Under the pieces are notes generated by a model that worked only from the letters and a program-made list of their open reading frames with translations, had not been told where the DNA came from and made no database searches. This document shows positions 23,648 to 32,520 of a stretch of 49,521 bases of DNA, piece after piece (position 1 is the first letter of the stretch; every line of letters begins with the position of its first letter). A program made the translations under genes and the position numbers. Where the stretch lies: the NCBI GenBank assembly GCA_030426265.1, contig JAUHYP010000023.1, forward strand, positions 1 through 49,521. Direction: 5' to 3'. The stretch is from Gammaproteobacteria bacterium. Lineage in GTDB: Bacteria; Pseudomonadota; Gammaproteobacteria; Xanthomonadales; SZUA-36.

Positions 23648-24541
23648 ATGCTGAAGCGGCGGGCGCGTCGACTCGCCCGAATCGCCGCCACGCTCGTGGC
23701 GGCCTGCGCCGCCACCGGTTCCGCGCTCGCCCAGGACGACATGACCTGGCGCAAGGTCGCGCCCGAGAATCTCGTTTTCATCGGCCTGCGCGAAGGCGAG
23801 ATCGTTCTCGAGCTGAACCCCGACTTCGCCCCGGAAACGGTGGCGCGCTTTCGCCAGCGCGTGCGTGAGGACTTCTACCGGGGCATGAGCTTCTACCGGG
23901 TGATCGAGGGATTCGTGGCCCAGGCCGGGCCGGGTGATGACATCCCGGTTGCGGAAGACGAACAGCTGCCGCCGGAATTCCAGCGCCCCTGGGACGAGGA
24001 ATTGCCCTGGGTGTCCGTGCAGCGCGGCGACCCTTTCGCCGAGGAGACCGGCTTCATCGACGGCTTTCCCGCAGCGCGGGACCGGGACCGGGTCTGGCTG
24101 ACGCACTGCCCGGGCGCCGTGGCCATCGCCCGCGCCACCGAGGCGGACTCGGGCGCCTACGACTTCTACATCGTGATCGGCCAGGCGCCGCGATACCTGG
24201 ACCGCAACCTCACCGTCTTCGCACGGGTGATCGACGGCATGGCGACGGTACAGCGTGTCGCCCGCGGCCCGACCGAGGCCAACGGCATCATCGAGAACGA
24301 GATGGCGCGCAGCCGCATCAGCCGGATGCGCCTCGCTGACCAGCTGGAGGACGAGGAGCGGCGGGACTTCTACGTCATGGACACCAGTGGTCCCGGCTTC
24401 ACGGCCATGATGGGAGAGCGCCGCAAGCGCGACCATCCCTTTTTCGTGAACCGCCCCCCGGAGGTGCTGGACGTCTGCCAGGTGCCGGTCGCTACGCGGG
24501 CGGAACGCGCCGGCAGACTCACCCGCCGCGTCGACGACTGA
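23648..24541 (+). CDS. Secreted cyclophilin-type peptidyl-prolyl isomerase
   Basis: The 297-residue protein has a signal peptide (RRLARIAATLVAACAATGSALAQ, written here in part) and then a cyclophilin core. Visible are REGEIVLELNPDFAPETVARF, FYRGMSFYRVIEGFVAQAG, ALGxVAIAR-like GAVAIARATEADSG and DFYIVIGQAPRYLDRNLTVFARVIDGMATV. The usual QGGD and FF motifs are altered (AGPGDD), and a long insert (residues about 85-145) and an Arg-rich C-terminal tail extend it past the common 160-190 residues. Periplasmic prolyl isomerisation is the family role; activity with the altered motif is uncertain. Confidence 0.84.
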   Translation: MLKRRARRLARIAATLVAACAATGSALAQDDMTWRKVAPENLVFIGLREGEIVLELNPDFAPETVARFRQRVREDFYRGMSFYRVIEGFVAQAGPGDDIPVAEDEQLPPEFQRPWDEELPWVSVQRGDPFAEETGFIDGFPAARDRDRVWLTHCPGAVAIARATEADSGAYDFYIVIGQAPRYLDRNLTVFARVIDGMATVQRVARGPTEANGIIENEMARSRISRMRLADQLEDEERRDFYVMDTSGPGFTAMMGERRKRDHPFFVNRPPEVLDVCQVPVATRAERAGRLTRRVDD

Positions 24542-24641
24542 CCCGAACCCCAGAGCGGACCTGGAATTCCGCTCCAGTTCATCCATCCACCATTCCGGCG
24601 CTCCCTCCCTATAATTGGCGTTCCACGCTGGAGAACTGCCT

Positions 24642-25787
24642 GTGAACCGGATGCTGTTGCGAATCCTTCCCCTGGCGGCCTTCGTCCTGTCCGGACTGGT
24701 CCGGGCGGACGACTATTTCCCACCCCGCGGCGAATGGGAGCGGGTGGCGCCCGCGGCAGCCGGATTCGACGCGGACCGTCTTGGCGCCGCCGTGTCCCTG
24801 GCGCAAGAGAAGGCCGTGGTCGAGCCGCCGGACCTGGCCGAATCCATCCAGGCGTCCTTCAGCCGGGAGCCCGGCTTTCGCATCCTGGGCCCCACGGGAA
24901 CGCGCGAGGGATCGGCCGGCCTGGTCATTCGCGGCGGGCGTGTCGCCGCGGAATGGGGCGATCTCGATCGGGTGGACATGACCTTCAGTGTCGTCAAGAG
25001 CTACCTGTCCACCGTCGCCGCCATCGCCTGGCGCGACGGCCTGCTCAGCGACCTGCACGCGCCGGTCGGCCGGAGCGTGAGGGGCGAGTGGTTCGCCTCG
25101 GAACACAACCGCGCCATCACCTGGCACCACCTGCTGAACCAGACTTCGGACTGGTCGGGCACCCTGTGGGACGTGGCCGACTGGGCCGATCGTCCCGTGG
25201 GCGACGACCCGGAGGCCTGGCCGAACCGCGAACTGCACCCACCCGGCACGCACTGGAAGTACAACGACGTGCGCATCAACCTGCTGGCCTACGCGCTGCT
25301 GGAGGTGCTGCGCGAGCCCCTGCCGGTGGTGCTGCGCGAGGAAATCATGGATCCCATCGGCGCCGGGACCACCTGGCGCTGGCACGGCTATGAGAACTCA
25401 TGGGTCACGCTGGATGGGCAACGCATCCAGTCCGTGTCGGGGGGAGGTCATTTCGGCGGCGGACTGTTCATCGATACCTGGGACCACGCCCGCCTCGGCC
25501 TCCTGTTCCTGCGCGACGGTCGCTGGGAGGACCGGCAACTCGTGCCGGCGGAATGGATCGATCTCGCGCTCGTGCCCACCCCGCAACGCGCGGACTACGG
25601 CTATCTCTGGTGGCTGAACACCGACCGGGAACGCATACCGGCCGCTCCGGCCTCGGCGTTCTGGGCGGCCGGGTTCGGCGGCAACTTCATCTACATCGAT
25701 ACGGAAAACGACCTGCTGATCGTGCTGCGCTGGGTACCGGCCCTGGAGGAAGTCGTCACCGCGGTGATGGAGGCCATGGCGCCGTGA
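24642..25787 (+). CDS. Exported class C beta-lactamase-fold serine hydrolase
   Basis: The 381-residue protein has a signal peptide (MLLRILPLAAFVLSGLVRA). In the serine beta-lactamase/transpeptidase fold, the SxxK motif is SVVK in TFSVVKSYLSTVAAIA, the second motif is the YND of WKYNDVRINLLAYALL, and the third element is GGHFGGG in place of KTG. Such proteins include esterases, D-aminopeptidases and cell-wall enzymes rather than true beta-lactamases. The GTG at 24642 has GGAG 8 nt upstream; ATG 24651 is possible. The stop overlaps the next GTG by 4 nt, so the following gene is in the same operon. Confidence 0.9.
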   Translation: MNRMLLRILPLAAFVLSGLVRADDYFPPRGEWERVAPAAAGFDADRLGAAVSLAQEKAVVEPPDLAESIQASFSREPGFRILGPTGTREGSAGLVIRGGRVAAEWGDLDRVDMTFSVVKSYLSTVAAIAWRDGLLSDLHAPVGRSVRGEWFASEHNRAITWHHLLNQTSDWSGTLWDVADWADRPVGDDPEAWPNRELHPPGTHWKYNDVRINLLAYALLEVLREPLPVVLREEIMDPIGAGTTWRWHGYENSWVTLDGQRIQSVSGGGHFGGGLFIDTWDHARLGLLFLRDGRWEDRQLVPAEWIDLALVPTPQRADYGYLWWLNTDRERIPAAPASAFWAAGFGGNFIYIDTENDLLIVLRWVPALEEVVTAVMEAMAP

Positions 25788-27106
25788 GCGTGCGGTCATG
25801 GGCCGTCCTGCTCTGCGGGTTCGCACTGGGCGTCACTGGAACCGTCCACGCCGCCGGCATCGGCCAGGAACCGGCAAGCCGGGCAAACGCCATCGATGCC
25901 GCGGCGCCGTCCCCGCCCGCCTTGACCGGCAGCGGCGGCACCAACGCCCCCGAACACCGGGACAAGCCGGTGGTGATCCTCGTGTCCGTGGACGGTTACC
26001 GCTGGGACTACCCCGACCGGTTCCCCTCGCCGGCCATCCGCCGGCTGGTGGAGGAGGGCCAGCGCGCCGAACGCCTGGTGCCCGTCTGGCCCACGCTGAC
26101 CTTTCCCAACCACTACAGCCTGGTCACGGGCCTGCCCCCCGCCGAACACGGGCTGGTCGGCAACGAGTTTCCGGCCGACGGTCGCTGGTACGCCATCCGA
26201 GACCGATCGGCGGTGGAGGACGGGCGTTTCTACGGCGGGGAGCCGCTGTGGGTAACGGCCGAGCGGAACGGGATGGTGAGCGCCAGCTTCTTCTGGGTGG
26301 GCAGCGAGGCGCCCATCGGCGGGCTCCAGCCCACGCACTGGTATCGCTACGACAAGACCATCCCGGCCGAAGCGCGGGTCAACCAGGTGCTGGCCTGGCT
26401 GGACGAGCCCCCGGAAACCCGGCCGCACTTCATCACGCTCTACTTCGAACAACTGGACGACCAATCGCACTGGTCCGGCGTGGGATCGCCCGAATTCCGG
26501 CAGGCCCTGGAGACCGTCGACCGGGCCATCGGGCGACTGCTGGACGGCATCGACGCCCTGCCGGCGGACCGGCCCGTGTATCTCGTGCTGGTGTCGGATC
26601 ACGGGCAGATGCCCTTCGACGATGCGCCGCCCTTCGTACTGGAAGACCACCTGTACCTGGAGGGGCTGGCCCTGATCGACAAGGGTCCGGCGGTGTACGC
26701 CTGGCAGGGTACGCCCGACCGGGTCGCCGCGAGAAAGCTGGCCGAGACAGTGAACGCGGCCTGGCCCGACGGCCGCGCCTACACCCGTGACACCGCGCCG
26801 GCCCACTGGGGCCTTGCGGACAATGAACGTTTTCCGGACCTGGTGTTCCAGGCGGATGCGGGCAAGGCGGTGGTGTCCCGCCACATCCGCCTGGGCGCGA
26901 TCACCGCCGGCGACCACGGCTGGGCGCCCGAGGTCGGGGAAATGCACGGCATGTTCATCGTTCGCGGTCCCGGGATCACGCCCGGCAGCCGCCGGGGGGC
27001 GACCCCCGTGACGGCCGTGCAGCCCCTGGTGCTCGACTGGCTCGGCCTGGAAACCGGGGCCCCTGGCACGGTGGAGGATCCCGCTCTTGCACCACCCGAA
27101 AACTGA
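25784..27106 (+). CDS. Exported ectonucleotide pyrophosphatase/phosphodiesterase (alkaline phosphatase superfamily)
   Basis: The 440-residue enzyme resembles bacterial NPPs that split phosphodiester or pyrophosphate bonds in the periplasm. A signal peptide (VLLCGFALGVTGTVHAAG) is followed by VSVDGYRWDYPDRF (metal Asp), the catalytic threonine in PTLTFPNHYSLVTGL, the metal-binding FEQLDDQSHWSG, VSDHGQMPF and GDHGWAP. All six metal-site regions are present, so it should be active. The start is the GTG at 25784, overlapping the previous stop by 4 nt. The gene also overlaps the following TTG-started oxidase gene by 20 nt. Confidence 0.92.
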   Translation: MSVRSWAVLLCGFALGVTGTVHAAGIGQEPASRANAIDAAAPSPPALTGSGGTNAPEHRDKPVVILVSVDGYRWDYPDRFPSPAIRRLVEEGQRAERLVPVWPTLTFPNHYSLVTGLPPAEHGLVGNEFPADGRWYAIRDRSAVEDGRFYGGEPLWVTAERNGMVSASFFWVGSEAPIGGLQPTHWYRYDKTIPAEARVNQVLAWLDEPPETRPHFITLYFEQLDDQSHWSGVGSPEFRQALETVDRAIGRLLDGIDALPADRPVYLVLVSDHGQMPFDDAPPFVLEDHLYLEGLALIDKGPAVYAWQGTPDRVAARKLAETVNAAWPDGRAYTRDTAPAHWGLADNERFPDLVFQADAGKAVVSRHIRLGAITAGDHGWAPEVGEMHGMFIVRGPGITPGSRRGATPVTAVQPLVLDWLGLETGAPGTVEDPALAPPEN

Positions 27107-28262
27107 TCGCCCCGGGCGGCTGGGCCGGGCCATCAACGTCAGCGACCTGCGCGCGATGGCCCGGCGGCGCCTGCCCGCGCCCCTGTTCCATTACATCGAC
27201 GGCGGATCCGAGGACGAATCCAACGTCACTGGCAACGTCAGCGCCTTCGGGGCCGCCAGGCTCGTGCCGGAAATGCTGGTCGACGTCTCGAACGTGGACC
27301 TGCGCACCCGTGTCTTCGGGCGGGAGCTGTCCATGCCGTTGTTCCTCTCGCCCACGGGTATGACACGCTTTTTTCACCACGAAGGTGAACGCGCCGTGGC
27401 CCGGGCGGCCGCGGCCGCAGGGACCTGCTACAGCCTGTCCACGCTCGGCTCCACCGCCATCGAGGCCGTGAGCGCCGCCTGCGACGGCCCAAAATGCTTC
27501 CAGATCTATGTCATGCGCGATCGCGGCCTGACCCGGGAATTCATCCAGCGCTGCAAGGACGCGAAGTTCGACGCCCTCGCGCTGACCGTCGACGTGCCCC
27601 TGCCCAGCAAGCGGGAACGCGAAATCCGCTACGGCTTCAGCCTGCCACCGCGGATCACGGCGCGCTCCCTGGCGGGGTTCCTGGCCCGGCCGCGATGGCT
27701 CTACCACTACCTGCGAACACCGAAACCGATGCTCGCCAACGTCGCCCATCGAATCGACCAGGGCAGCAGGGACACGTCCTCGCTGATCCAGTACGTCGCC
27801 GAGCAGTTCGACCCGTCCGTCACCTGGAAGGACATGGAATGGATGATCGGGGAATGGGGCGGGCCGTTCGCGATCAAGGGCTTGCTGTCACCGGCGGATG
27901 CGCGTCGCGCCGTCGACATCGGCGCCAGCGCCGTCATGGTGTCCAACCACGGCGGACGGCAGCTCGACGGCGCCCTGTCGACCTTCGAGGCCCTGGGCCC
28001 CATCGCCGACGAGGTCGGGGGCGAATGCGACATCATCCTGGACGGCGGCATCCGCCGCGGCACCCACGTGCTCAAGGCCCTGGCCCGGGGCGCGACGGCC
28101 TGCTCCACCGGCCGGCCCTACCTCTGGGGACTGGCCGCAGGGGGCGAGGCCGGCGTTCGCCACGTGCTGGAAACGCTGAAGGAAGAGATCCGGCTGAACC
28201 TGGGTTTGCTGGGGTGCCGCTCGGTCGGCGAGGTCAGCCGGCGTCACCTGGCCGGGGTGTAA
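27087..28262 (+). CDS. FMN-dependent alpha-hydroxy acid oxidase/dehydrogenase (LldD/GOX family)
   Basis: The 391-residue flavoenzyme oxidises L-lactate, glycolate or a related 2-hydroxy acid. Seen in order: INVSDLRAMARRRLPAPLF, FHYIDGGSEDE, FLSPTGMTRFFHHEGERAVA, LSTLGST, QIYVMRDRG, the TIM-barrel strand AIKGLLSPADARRAVDIGA, the catalytic His-Arg in SNHGGRQLDGA and the FMN phosphate site ILDGGIRRGTHVLKAL. The TTG at 27087 is the first start that covers the domain; ATG 27156 would remove the conserved INVSDLR. Substrate cannot be told. Its 3' end overlaps the convergent TolB/TPR gene by 29 nt. Confidence 0.92.
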   Translation: MHHPKTDRPGRLGRAINVSDLRAMARRRLPAPLFHYIDGGSEDESNVTGNVSAFGAARLVPEMLVDVSNVDLRTRVFGRELSMPLFLSPTGMTRFFHHEGERAVARAAAAAGTCYSLSTLGSTAIEAVSAACDGPKCFQIYVMRDRGLTREFIQRCKDAKFDALALTVDVPLPSKREREIRYGFSLPPRITARSLAGFLARPRWLYHYLRTPKPMLANVAHRIDQGSRDTSSLIQYVAEQFDPSVTWKDMEWMIGEWGGPFAIKGLLSPADARRAVDIGASAVMVSNHGGRQLDGALSTFEALGPIADEVGGECDIILDGGIRRGTHVLKALARGATACSTGRPYLWGLAAGGEAGVRHVLETLKEEIRLNLGLLGCRSVGEVSRRHLAGV

Positions 28263-30522
28263 TGCCCGCGCAGGTCCGGTCCAGCGGTTCCCAGGACTGG
28301 GGGACCGGGTTGTCGAAACAGATCAGTTGCAGGGTTTCGGCGTGTTCACGGTCCAGGATGTCCTGGACCTGGGCCCGCAGGGCGAGAAACTCCGGATGGG
28401 TCGACAGGCTGGCCAGGGCGGGGTCATCGAAGTAGAGCGGGTCCCACAGATGCCGATCCAGCGCTGACTGGAGCGCCGCCAGCGACTGTTCCTCACTGCC
28501 CATCGCGATGGCCCGGATCGCTTCGGCGACGTGATCCCAGGGCGTGTCGATGTCCAGGGCCGCCAGCTTGGACAGGTTCCGTTCCAGGTCCGCGGATGCT
28601 TCGCGGGCCAGCTCGAGCTCGCCGGTCTGCACGAGAGACCAGACCATGCGCGCGTGACTGATCGAGAAATAGTCGCCGCCACTGACGATTCCCCCGGGAA
28701 AGCCCTCCCGCAACTGCAGGAAGATCGCCGTCGCGGCTTCGTGTTGACCGGACTTGTACAGCGCATCGGCCAGGCGAATCTTCGCTTCGGCGTTGTCCGG
28801 GTCGGCTTCCAGACGCCGCTTCAGGGTATCCACGGTCGTTTCCATGCGACCTTCGTACAGGTCCGCCAGGTAGCTGGACTGGTCCGAGACGCGTCGGGCC
28901 TCGTCGTACTCGCCCATGGACGAGAACAGGAAGATCAGCTGGCGGTTGGAGAAGTCATCCAGGGGGCTCTCGGCATAGGCGCCCAGGGTCCAGCGGGTGG
29001 CTTCGCTGAGGTTGGTTCGGTTGCACCCTTCGAGAAAGCCCTTGGCCAGGTAACCCGCCCAGGCGCTGGTCTCGACCAGCTCGTCCGCGATCTGCCGGGT
29101 CTGCTCCGGCTCCTTGAGGCACAGCCAGGCGACGTAATTCAGTCGGCCGACTACCGACAGGGGATCCACGACGATCAGGCTCTCGATCATGGCGAGCGCG
29201 GTGCCCCAGTCGCCCATGGCCTGGCTGGACTGGGAGCCCCAGTTGAGCGCGTCCACGAACACGGGGTTCAGCGCCACGGCACGGTTCGCGGAGGAAATGC
29301 CCTTGGGAAAATCGCCGGATTGGTTGGCCATCAGGGCCTGGGCGCCGTGGGCCTCGGCCAGGTCCGGCTCCAGCGCCAGGGCCCGCTCGATGTGGGGCGT
29401 CGCCAGTTCCTGCACCTGGGAGAGCGTGTAGTCGCCGTAGCTGTTGGGACTGTTCAACAGCAACATGATGCCGATGGCCAGCCAGGCGTGCGCCGGGGCG
29501 TATTCCGGATCGAGCCGCACCGAGCGCTCGAGCTCGGACACACCCTCGGTGATGTTCCTGCGGCCGCGCAGGGCGATGAGTCCCCGGCCTTTGAGGAAGG
29601 CCTCGTAAGCGACGGAGTTGTCGGTTTCCTGGACGCGTGGCGCGACCGTTCCACCGGCGCCGTCCAGGTCGAGCTGAACGCGCAGGGCTTCGCCGATGGC
29701 GGCCGAAATTTCGTCCTGGATGGCGAACACGTCCTTGAGCTCGCGATCGTAGGTCTGGGACCAGAGGTGGTAGCCGTTGTCAGCCTCGATCAACTGCGCC
29801 GTGATGCGCAGCTGGTTACCCGACTTGCGCACCGAGCCTTCGAGGATGTGCTTGACCTTCAACAGGCGGGCGATTTCACCGATGTCCTTGTTCTGCCCCT
29901 TGAACTGGAACGAAGAGGTCCGCGCCGCGACCCGCAGGTCCGGGTACTGGGCCAGCACGTTGAGCAGTTCCTCCGAAATGCCGTCGGAAAAATACTCCTG
30001 CTCCTGGTCCGACGACAGGTTGACGAAGGGCAACACGGCGATGGAGTGGTCCGGCGCGGCGTTGTCGGCGGCCGTTTCGCCCGAGGGCGGCTCGGGGGGA
30101 GAGGGGGCGCCGGCGCCGTCCGCCTCCAGGCCGGTACGCGCAGTGGCCGTCCCGGCCGGATCGTCTCCCGGACCCTCCATGGGTCGGAAGCGTTCCAGCA
30201 CGAAGTAGCCCAGCGCAACGACCAGCACACCGATGATGACGAAGTCCAGGCGCCGGCCGGTCTGCGTGGTGATGGAACGGCTGCGGTCGACCTCGGATTC
30301 GCGCTTGAGGCCTTCCGGGGTCATCTCAAAGGCCCAGGCGAACACCAGGGCGACGGGGAAGCCGATGGCGAGGACCAGCAGCAGGGTGCCGAACAGCCAG
30401 TCCGGGGCGCCGATGTTGTCGATCATCACGTCGGCGATCTGAAGGGCGAGCCAGGCCACCACGCCATAGGCGATGGCGACCCGGAACACGTTCCTGCGCT
30501 TGAGTTCCTCGAACAGTCCCAT
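28234..30522 (-). CDS. Membrane-anchored TolB-like/TPR protein
   Basis: The 762-residue protein has three hydrophobic segments at the N-terminus (near 13-35, 43-66 and 93-110, including VFRVAIAYGVVAWLALQIAD and LDFVIIGVLVVALGYFVLE). A Pro/Gly-rich linker follows. About residues 158-290 form a TolB/FlgO-like domain (SIAVLPFVNLSSDQEQEYF, SDGISEELLNVLAQYPDLRV, ILEGSVRKSGNQLRITAQL). The rest is TPR-like helical repeats (LDPEYAPAHAWLAIGIML, LEPDLAEAHGAQALMA, NAEAKIRLADALYKSG). This architecture occurs with adenylate cyclase or LytTR/OmpR outputs in related families; here no catalytic domain is seen. ATG 30522 lies 95 nt downstream of the KAP gene's stop. A sensory or scaffold role is a guess. Confidence 0.85.
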   Translation of the reverse strand: MGLFEELKRRNVFRVAIAYGVVAWLALQIADVMIDNIGAPDWLFGTLLLVLAIGFPVALVFAWAFEMTPEGLKRESEVDRSRSITTQTGRRLDFVIIGVLVVALGYFVLERFRPMEGPGDDPAGTATARTGLEADGAGAPSPPEPPSGETAADNAAPDHSIAVLPFVNLSSDQEQEYFSDGISEELLNVLAQYPDLRVAARTSSFQFKGQNKDIGEIARLLKVKHILEGSVRKSGNQLRITAQLIEADNGYHLWSQTYDRELKDVFAIQDEISAAIGEALRVQLDLDGAGGTVAPRVQETDNSVAYEAFLKGRGLIALRGRRNITEGVSELERSVRLDPEYAPAHAWLAIGIMLLLNSPNSYGDYTLSQVQELATPHIERALALEPDLAEAHGAQALMANQSGDFPKGISSANRAVALNPVFVDALNWGSQSSQAMGDWGTALAMIESLIVVDPLSVVGRLNYVAWLCLKEPEQTRQIADELVETSAWAGYLAKGFLEGCNRTNLSEATRWTLGAYAESPLDDFSNRQLIFLFSSMGEYDEARRVSDQSSYLADLYEGRMETTVDTLKRRLEADPDNAEAKIRLADALYKSGQHEAATAIFLQLREGFPGGIVSGGDYFSISHARMVWSLVQTGELELAREASADLERNLSKLAALDIDTPWDHVAEAIRAIAMGSEEQSLAALQSALDRHLWDPLYFDDPALASLSTHPEFLALRAQVQDILDREHAETLQLICFDNPVPQSWEPLDRTCAGITPRPGDAG

Positions 30523-30617
30523 GACGGACGAAAGGCACCCCTTCTTGTTGTCCGGCTACATTAGCACTCTTGCCGGGCCGCCGTCGCCGGTCCCGGCGAC
30601 CCTCATTGTCCCATCGC

Positions 30618-32465
30618 TCAGCTTCGGTTCTTCTTCTTTTTCTTCGACTTTCCACGCTCCCAGTCCGGAATCTCGTCGCCGATGGCGACCCGGAACAGGG
30701 CGTTGAGCAAGGCGACGGCGTCCTCGGAGGGCATGTTGGTCATCTTGGAATAGTCCACCACCGTGTCGCCGAAGCCGGTCATGGAGGCCTCCTTGCCGAA
30801 GACGGAGCGGGTGAAGGTGATGGCGTCGGAGTTCACTTCTTCCTTGCTGCTCCAGAGGGCCTTGAGGCCCGAGTGCACCCGTTCCGGCGGCAGGGCCAGC
30901 CGGAACACGAAGGGCTGGCTGCGCAGGCTGACCAGGGAGCCGATCTGGCGGCCGTTGTGGACCAGGGTCACGTAACGCGTTCCGGACTTCCGGTAGCGGC
31001 ACTCGCTGCCCAGGTACCAGATCGAGCGCATGAACACCTTGTCCAGGAAGGAGTCGACCAGCGGATCGCGGTGATGGTTGTTGTCACGCACCCGCTGGAT
31101 GAACCAGTCCCGCGGCCGGTCGCGCGTTTCAACGGCGGTCATGCTGGCCAGGGACATGACGTCCAGGACCGGTTCGAGTTCGCGGGAATCGATCTGGCCG
31201 TCGTCGTTCTCGTCCAGCAGGCTGAACAGCGTGTCGAAGAAGGTGGCGATGTCGATCTTCACCTTCTCCCGGTCGTCCTCGCGCTCGAACAGGCGGGACA
31301 TTTCCGGCAGTCGGTCGAGGTAGGCCCAGTTCTGCAGGCTGGTGACGGTGTCCACGGTGGGATCGTGGACAAAATGGCCGTAAAGCTCCGGCCAGGCGAT
31401 CTGCATACAGATCAGCCCATAGAGGATCAGCGCCTCGCGCCGATCCAGCGGCGCGGCGCCCTGGTGCTCGCGGACCCGGTCGAGCAGGGTGGCGTAGTTC
31501 ATGACCCGCTTTATGTTGCGCGGGTTGCGCCCGACCGTACAGAGGGTGATGTTGAGCAGGTAGTCGCGGCTCTCCGGGTCCTCGACCAATTCCTCGGAAA
31601 ACGGGAACCCGGCCCGAAGCAGCAGGCCCAGGATGTAGCGTTCCAGCTGGTAGGAGGCCGCCGGCATCACGAAGGGCAGCTGGATGATCTTGTCGTAGAA
31701 GGCCTTGCCGATGCTGCGCTGCATTTCGCGGCCGAACTTCTCCGCCATGCCCTGCTGCACCACGTCGTAATCGATGGCCAGGACGAACACGCAACCGGTC
31801 ATGTCGACGAAGTGCTTGAAGGCCTCGAGCAGGAGCAGGGCCTCCACCGGCGGCACCCGGTCGAGATCGTCGACGAAGATCACCAGCCGCCGCGCCCGGT
31901 CGTCCCGGACCCAGGCCTGCACCATGCTGGCCAGGTTGGCGTGGAAACCGCCCATGAGGCCGGACACGTCGTCGTTGTCGTCGTCCTCTTCGAGCACGGG
32001 CCGCTTGAGCTGGCCGCCATCGGCTTTTTTCAGCGCCTTGCGCAGCTGCTTGCAGGCGCGCCGGGCGGCGGTCTGGACCCGCTCCTGGTCGATGTCCGTG
32101 TCGTCCAAGGCCCGCAACATGCGCACCGTGAGCGCCTGAAGGCAGGAGATCACCAGATCGTTGTGGTCGTGGAACTGGGAGAACGGCCAGGTCTCCAGGC
32201 TCACGATACGGCAGCTGCGCGGGTCCAGGAGGCCGGAGCCGGCGTCTTCTTCGGTGCCGCGGAGCATGTTCATCAGGCTGGTCTTGCCGATGCCCCAGTC
32301 ACCCTGGATTCCGACGGTCATCGGGGTTTCGCACTGCTGGATGAAGGCGGCGAGCGCCTCGGCGTAGGGCAGGAGATTGAGCGTGTCGTCTTCCCGCTCG
32401 ACGTGGCCGTCGGCCAGTGAAGAGCGGAACACCAGGGGCGCTTCCCGGAGGCTCTGCCGGCTCAT
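30618..32465 (-). CDS. KAP-family P-loop NTPase with an EF-hand motif
   Basis: The 615-residue protein belongs to the KAP NTPases (Kidins220/ARMS and PifA type). Walker A is GDWGIGKTSLMN near residues 55-62, Walker B LVIFVDDLDRVPP near 194-206, and the sensor-like region NPRNIKRVMNYATLLDRV follows. Unlike typical KAP members it has no membrane segments; an acidic insert (EEDDDNDD) lies where these are usually found. A canonical EF-hand loop, DENDDGQIDSRE, stands near residues 418-429. The C-terminal part holds an unrecognised beta-rich domain and a Lys-rich end (KSKKKKKNRS). ATG 32465 has GGGA 6 nt upstream; GTG 32501 is the alternative. It directly follows the winged-helix regulator gene. 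Confidence 0.84.
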   Translation of the reverse strand: MSRQSLREAPLVFRSSLADGHVEREDDTLNLLPYAEALAAFIQQCETPMTVGIQGDWGIGKTSLMNMLRGTEEDAGSGLLDPRSCRIVSLETWPFSQFHDHNDLVISCLQALTVRMLRALDDTDIDQERVQTAARRACKQLRKALKKADGGQLKRPVLEEDDDNDDVSGLMGGFHANLASMVQAWVRDDRARRLVIFVDDLDRVPPVEALLLLEAFKHFVDMTGCVFVLAIDYDVVQQGMAEKFGREMQRSIGKAFYDKIIQLPFVMPAASYQLERYILGLLLRAGFPFSEELVEDPESRDYLLNITLCTVGRNPRNIKRVMNYATLLDRVREHQGAAPLDRREALILYGLICMQIAWPELYGHFVHDPTVDTVTSLQNWAYLDRLPEMSRLFEREDDREKVKIDIATFFDTLFSLLDENDDGQIDSRELEPVLDVMSLASMTAVETRDRPRDWFIQRVRDNNHHRDPLVDSFLDKVFMRSIWYLGSECRYRKSGTRYVTLVHNGRQIGSLVSLRSQPFVFRLALPPERVHSGLKALWSSKEEVNSDAITFTRSVFGKEASMTGFGDTVVDYSKMTNMPSEDAVALLNALFRVAIGDEIPDWERGKSKKKKKNRS

Positions 32466-32520
32466 GCGCTGTCCCGGTCCATCATTCGCTCCCTTGTTCA
32501 CGCCCCGACGCCCCGTGCGT

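Noticed and set aside
24642-25787. True class C beta-lactamase
   Set aside because: SxxK and YxN-like motifs are present, but KTG is replaced and overall sequence is closer to esterase/peptidase relatives.
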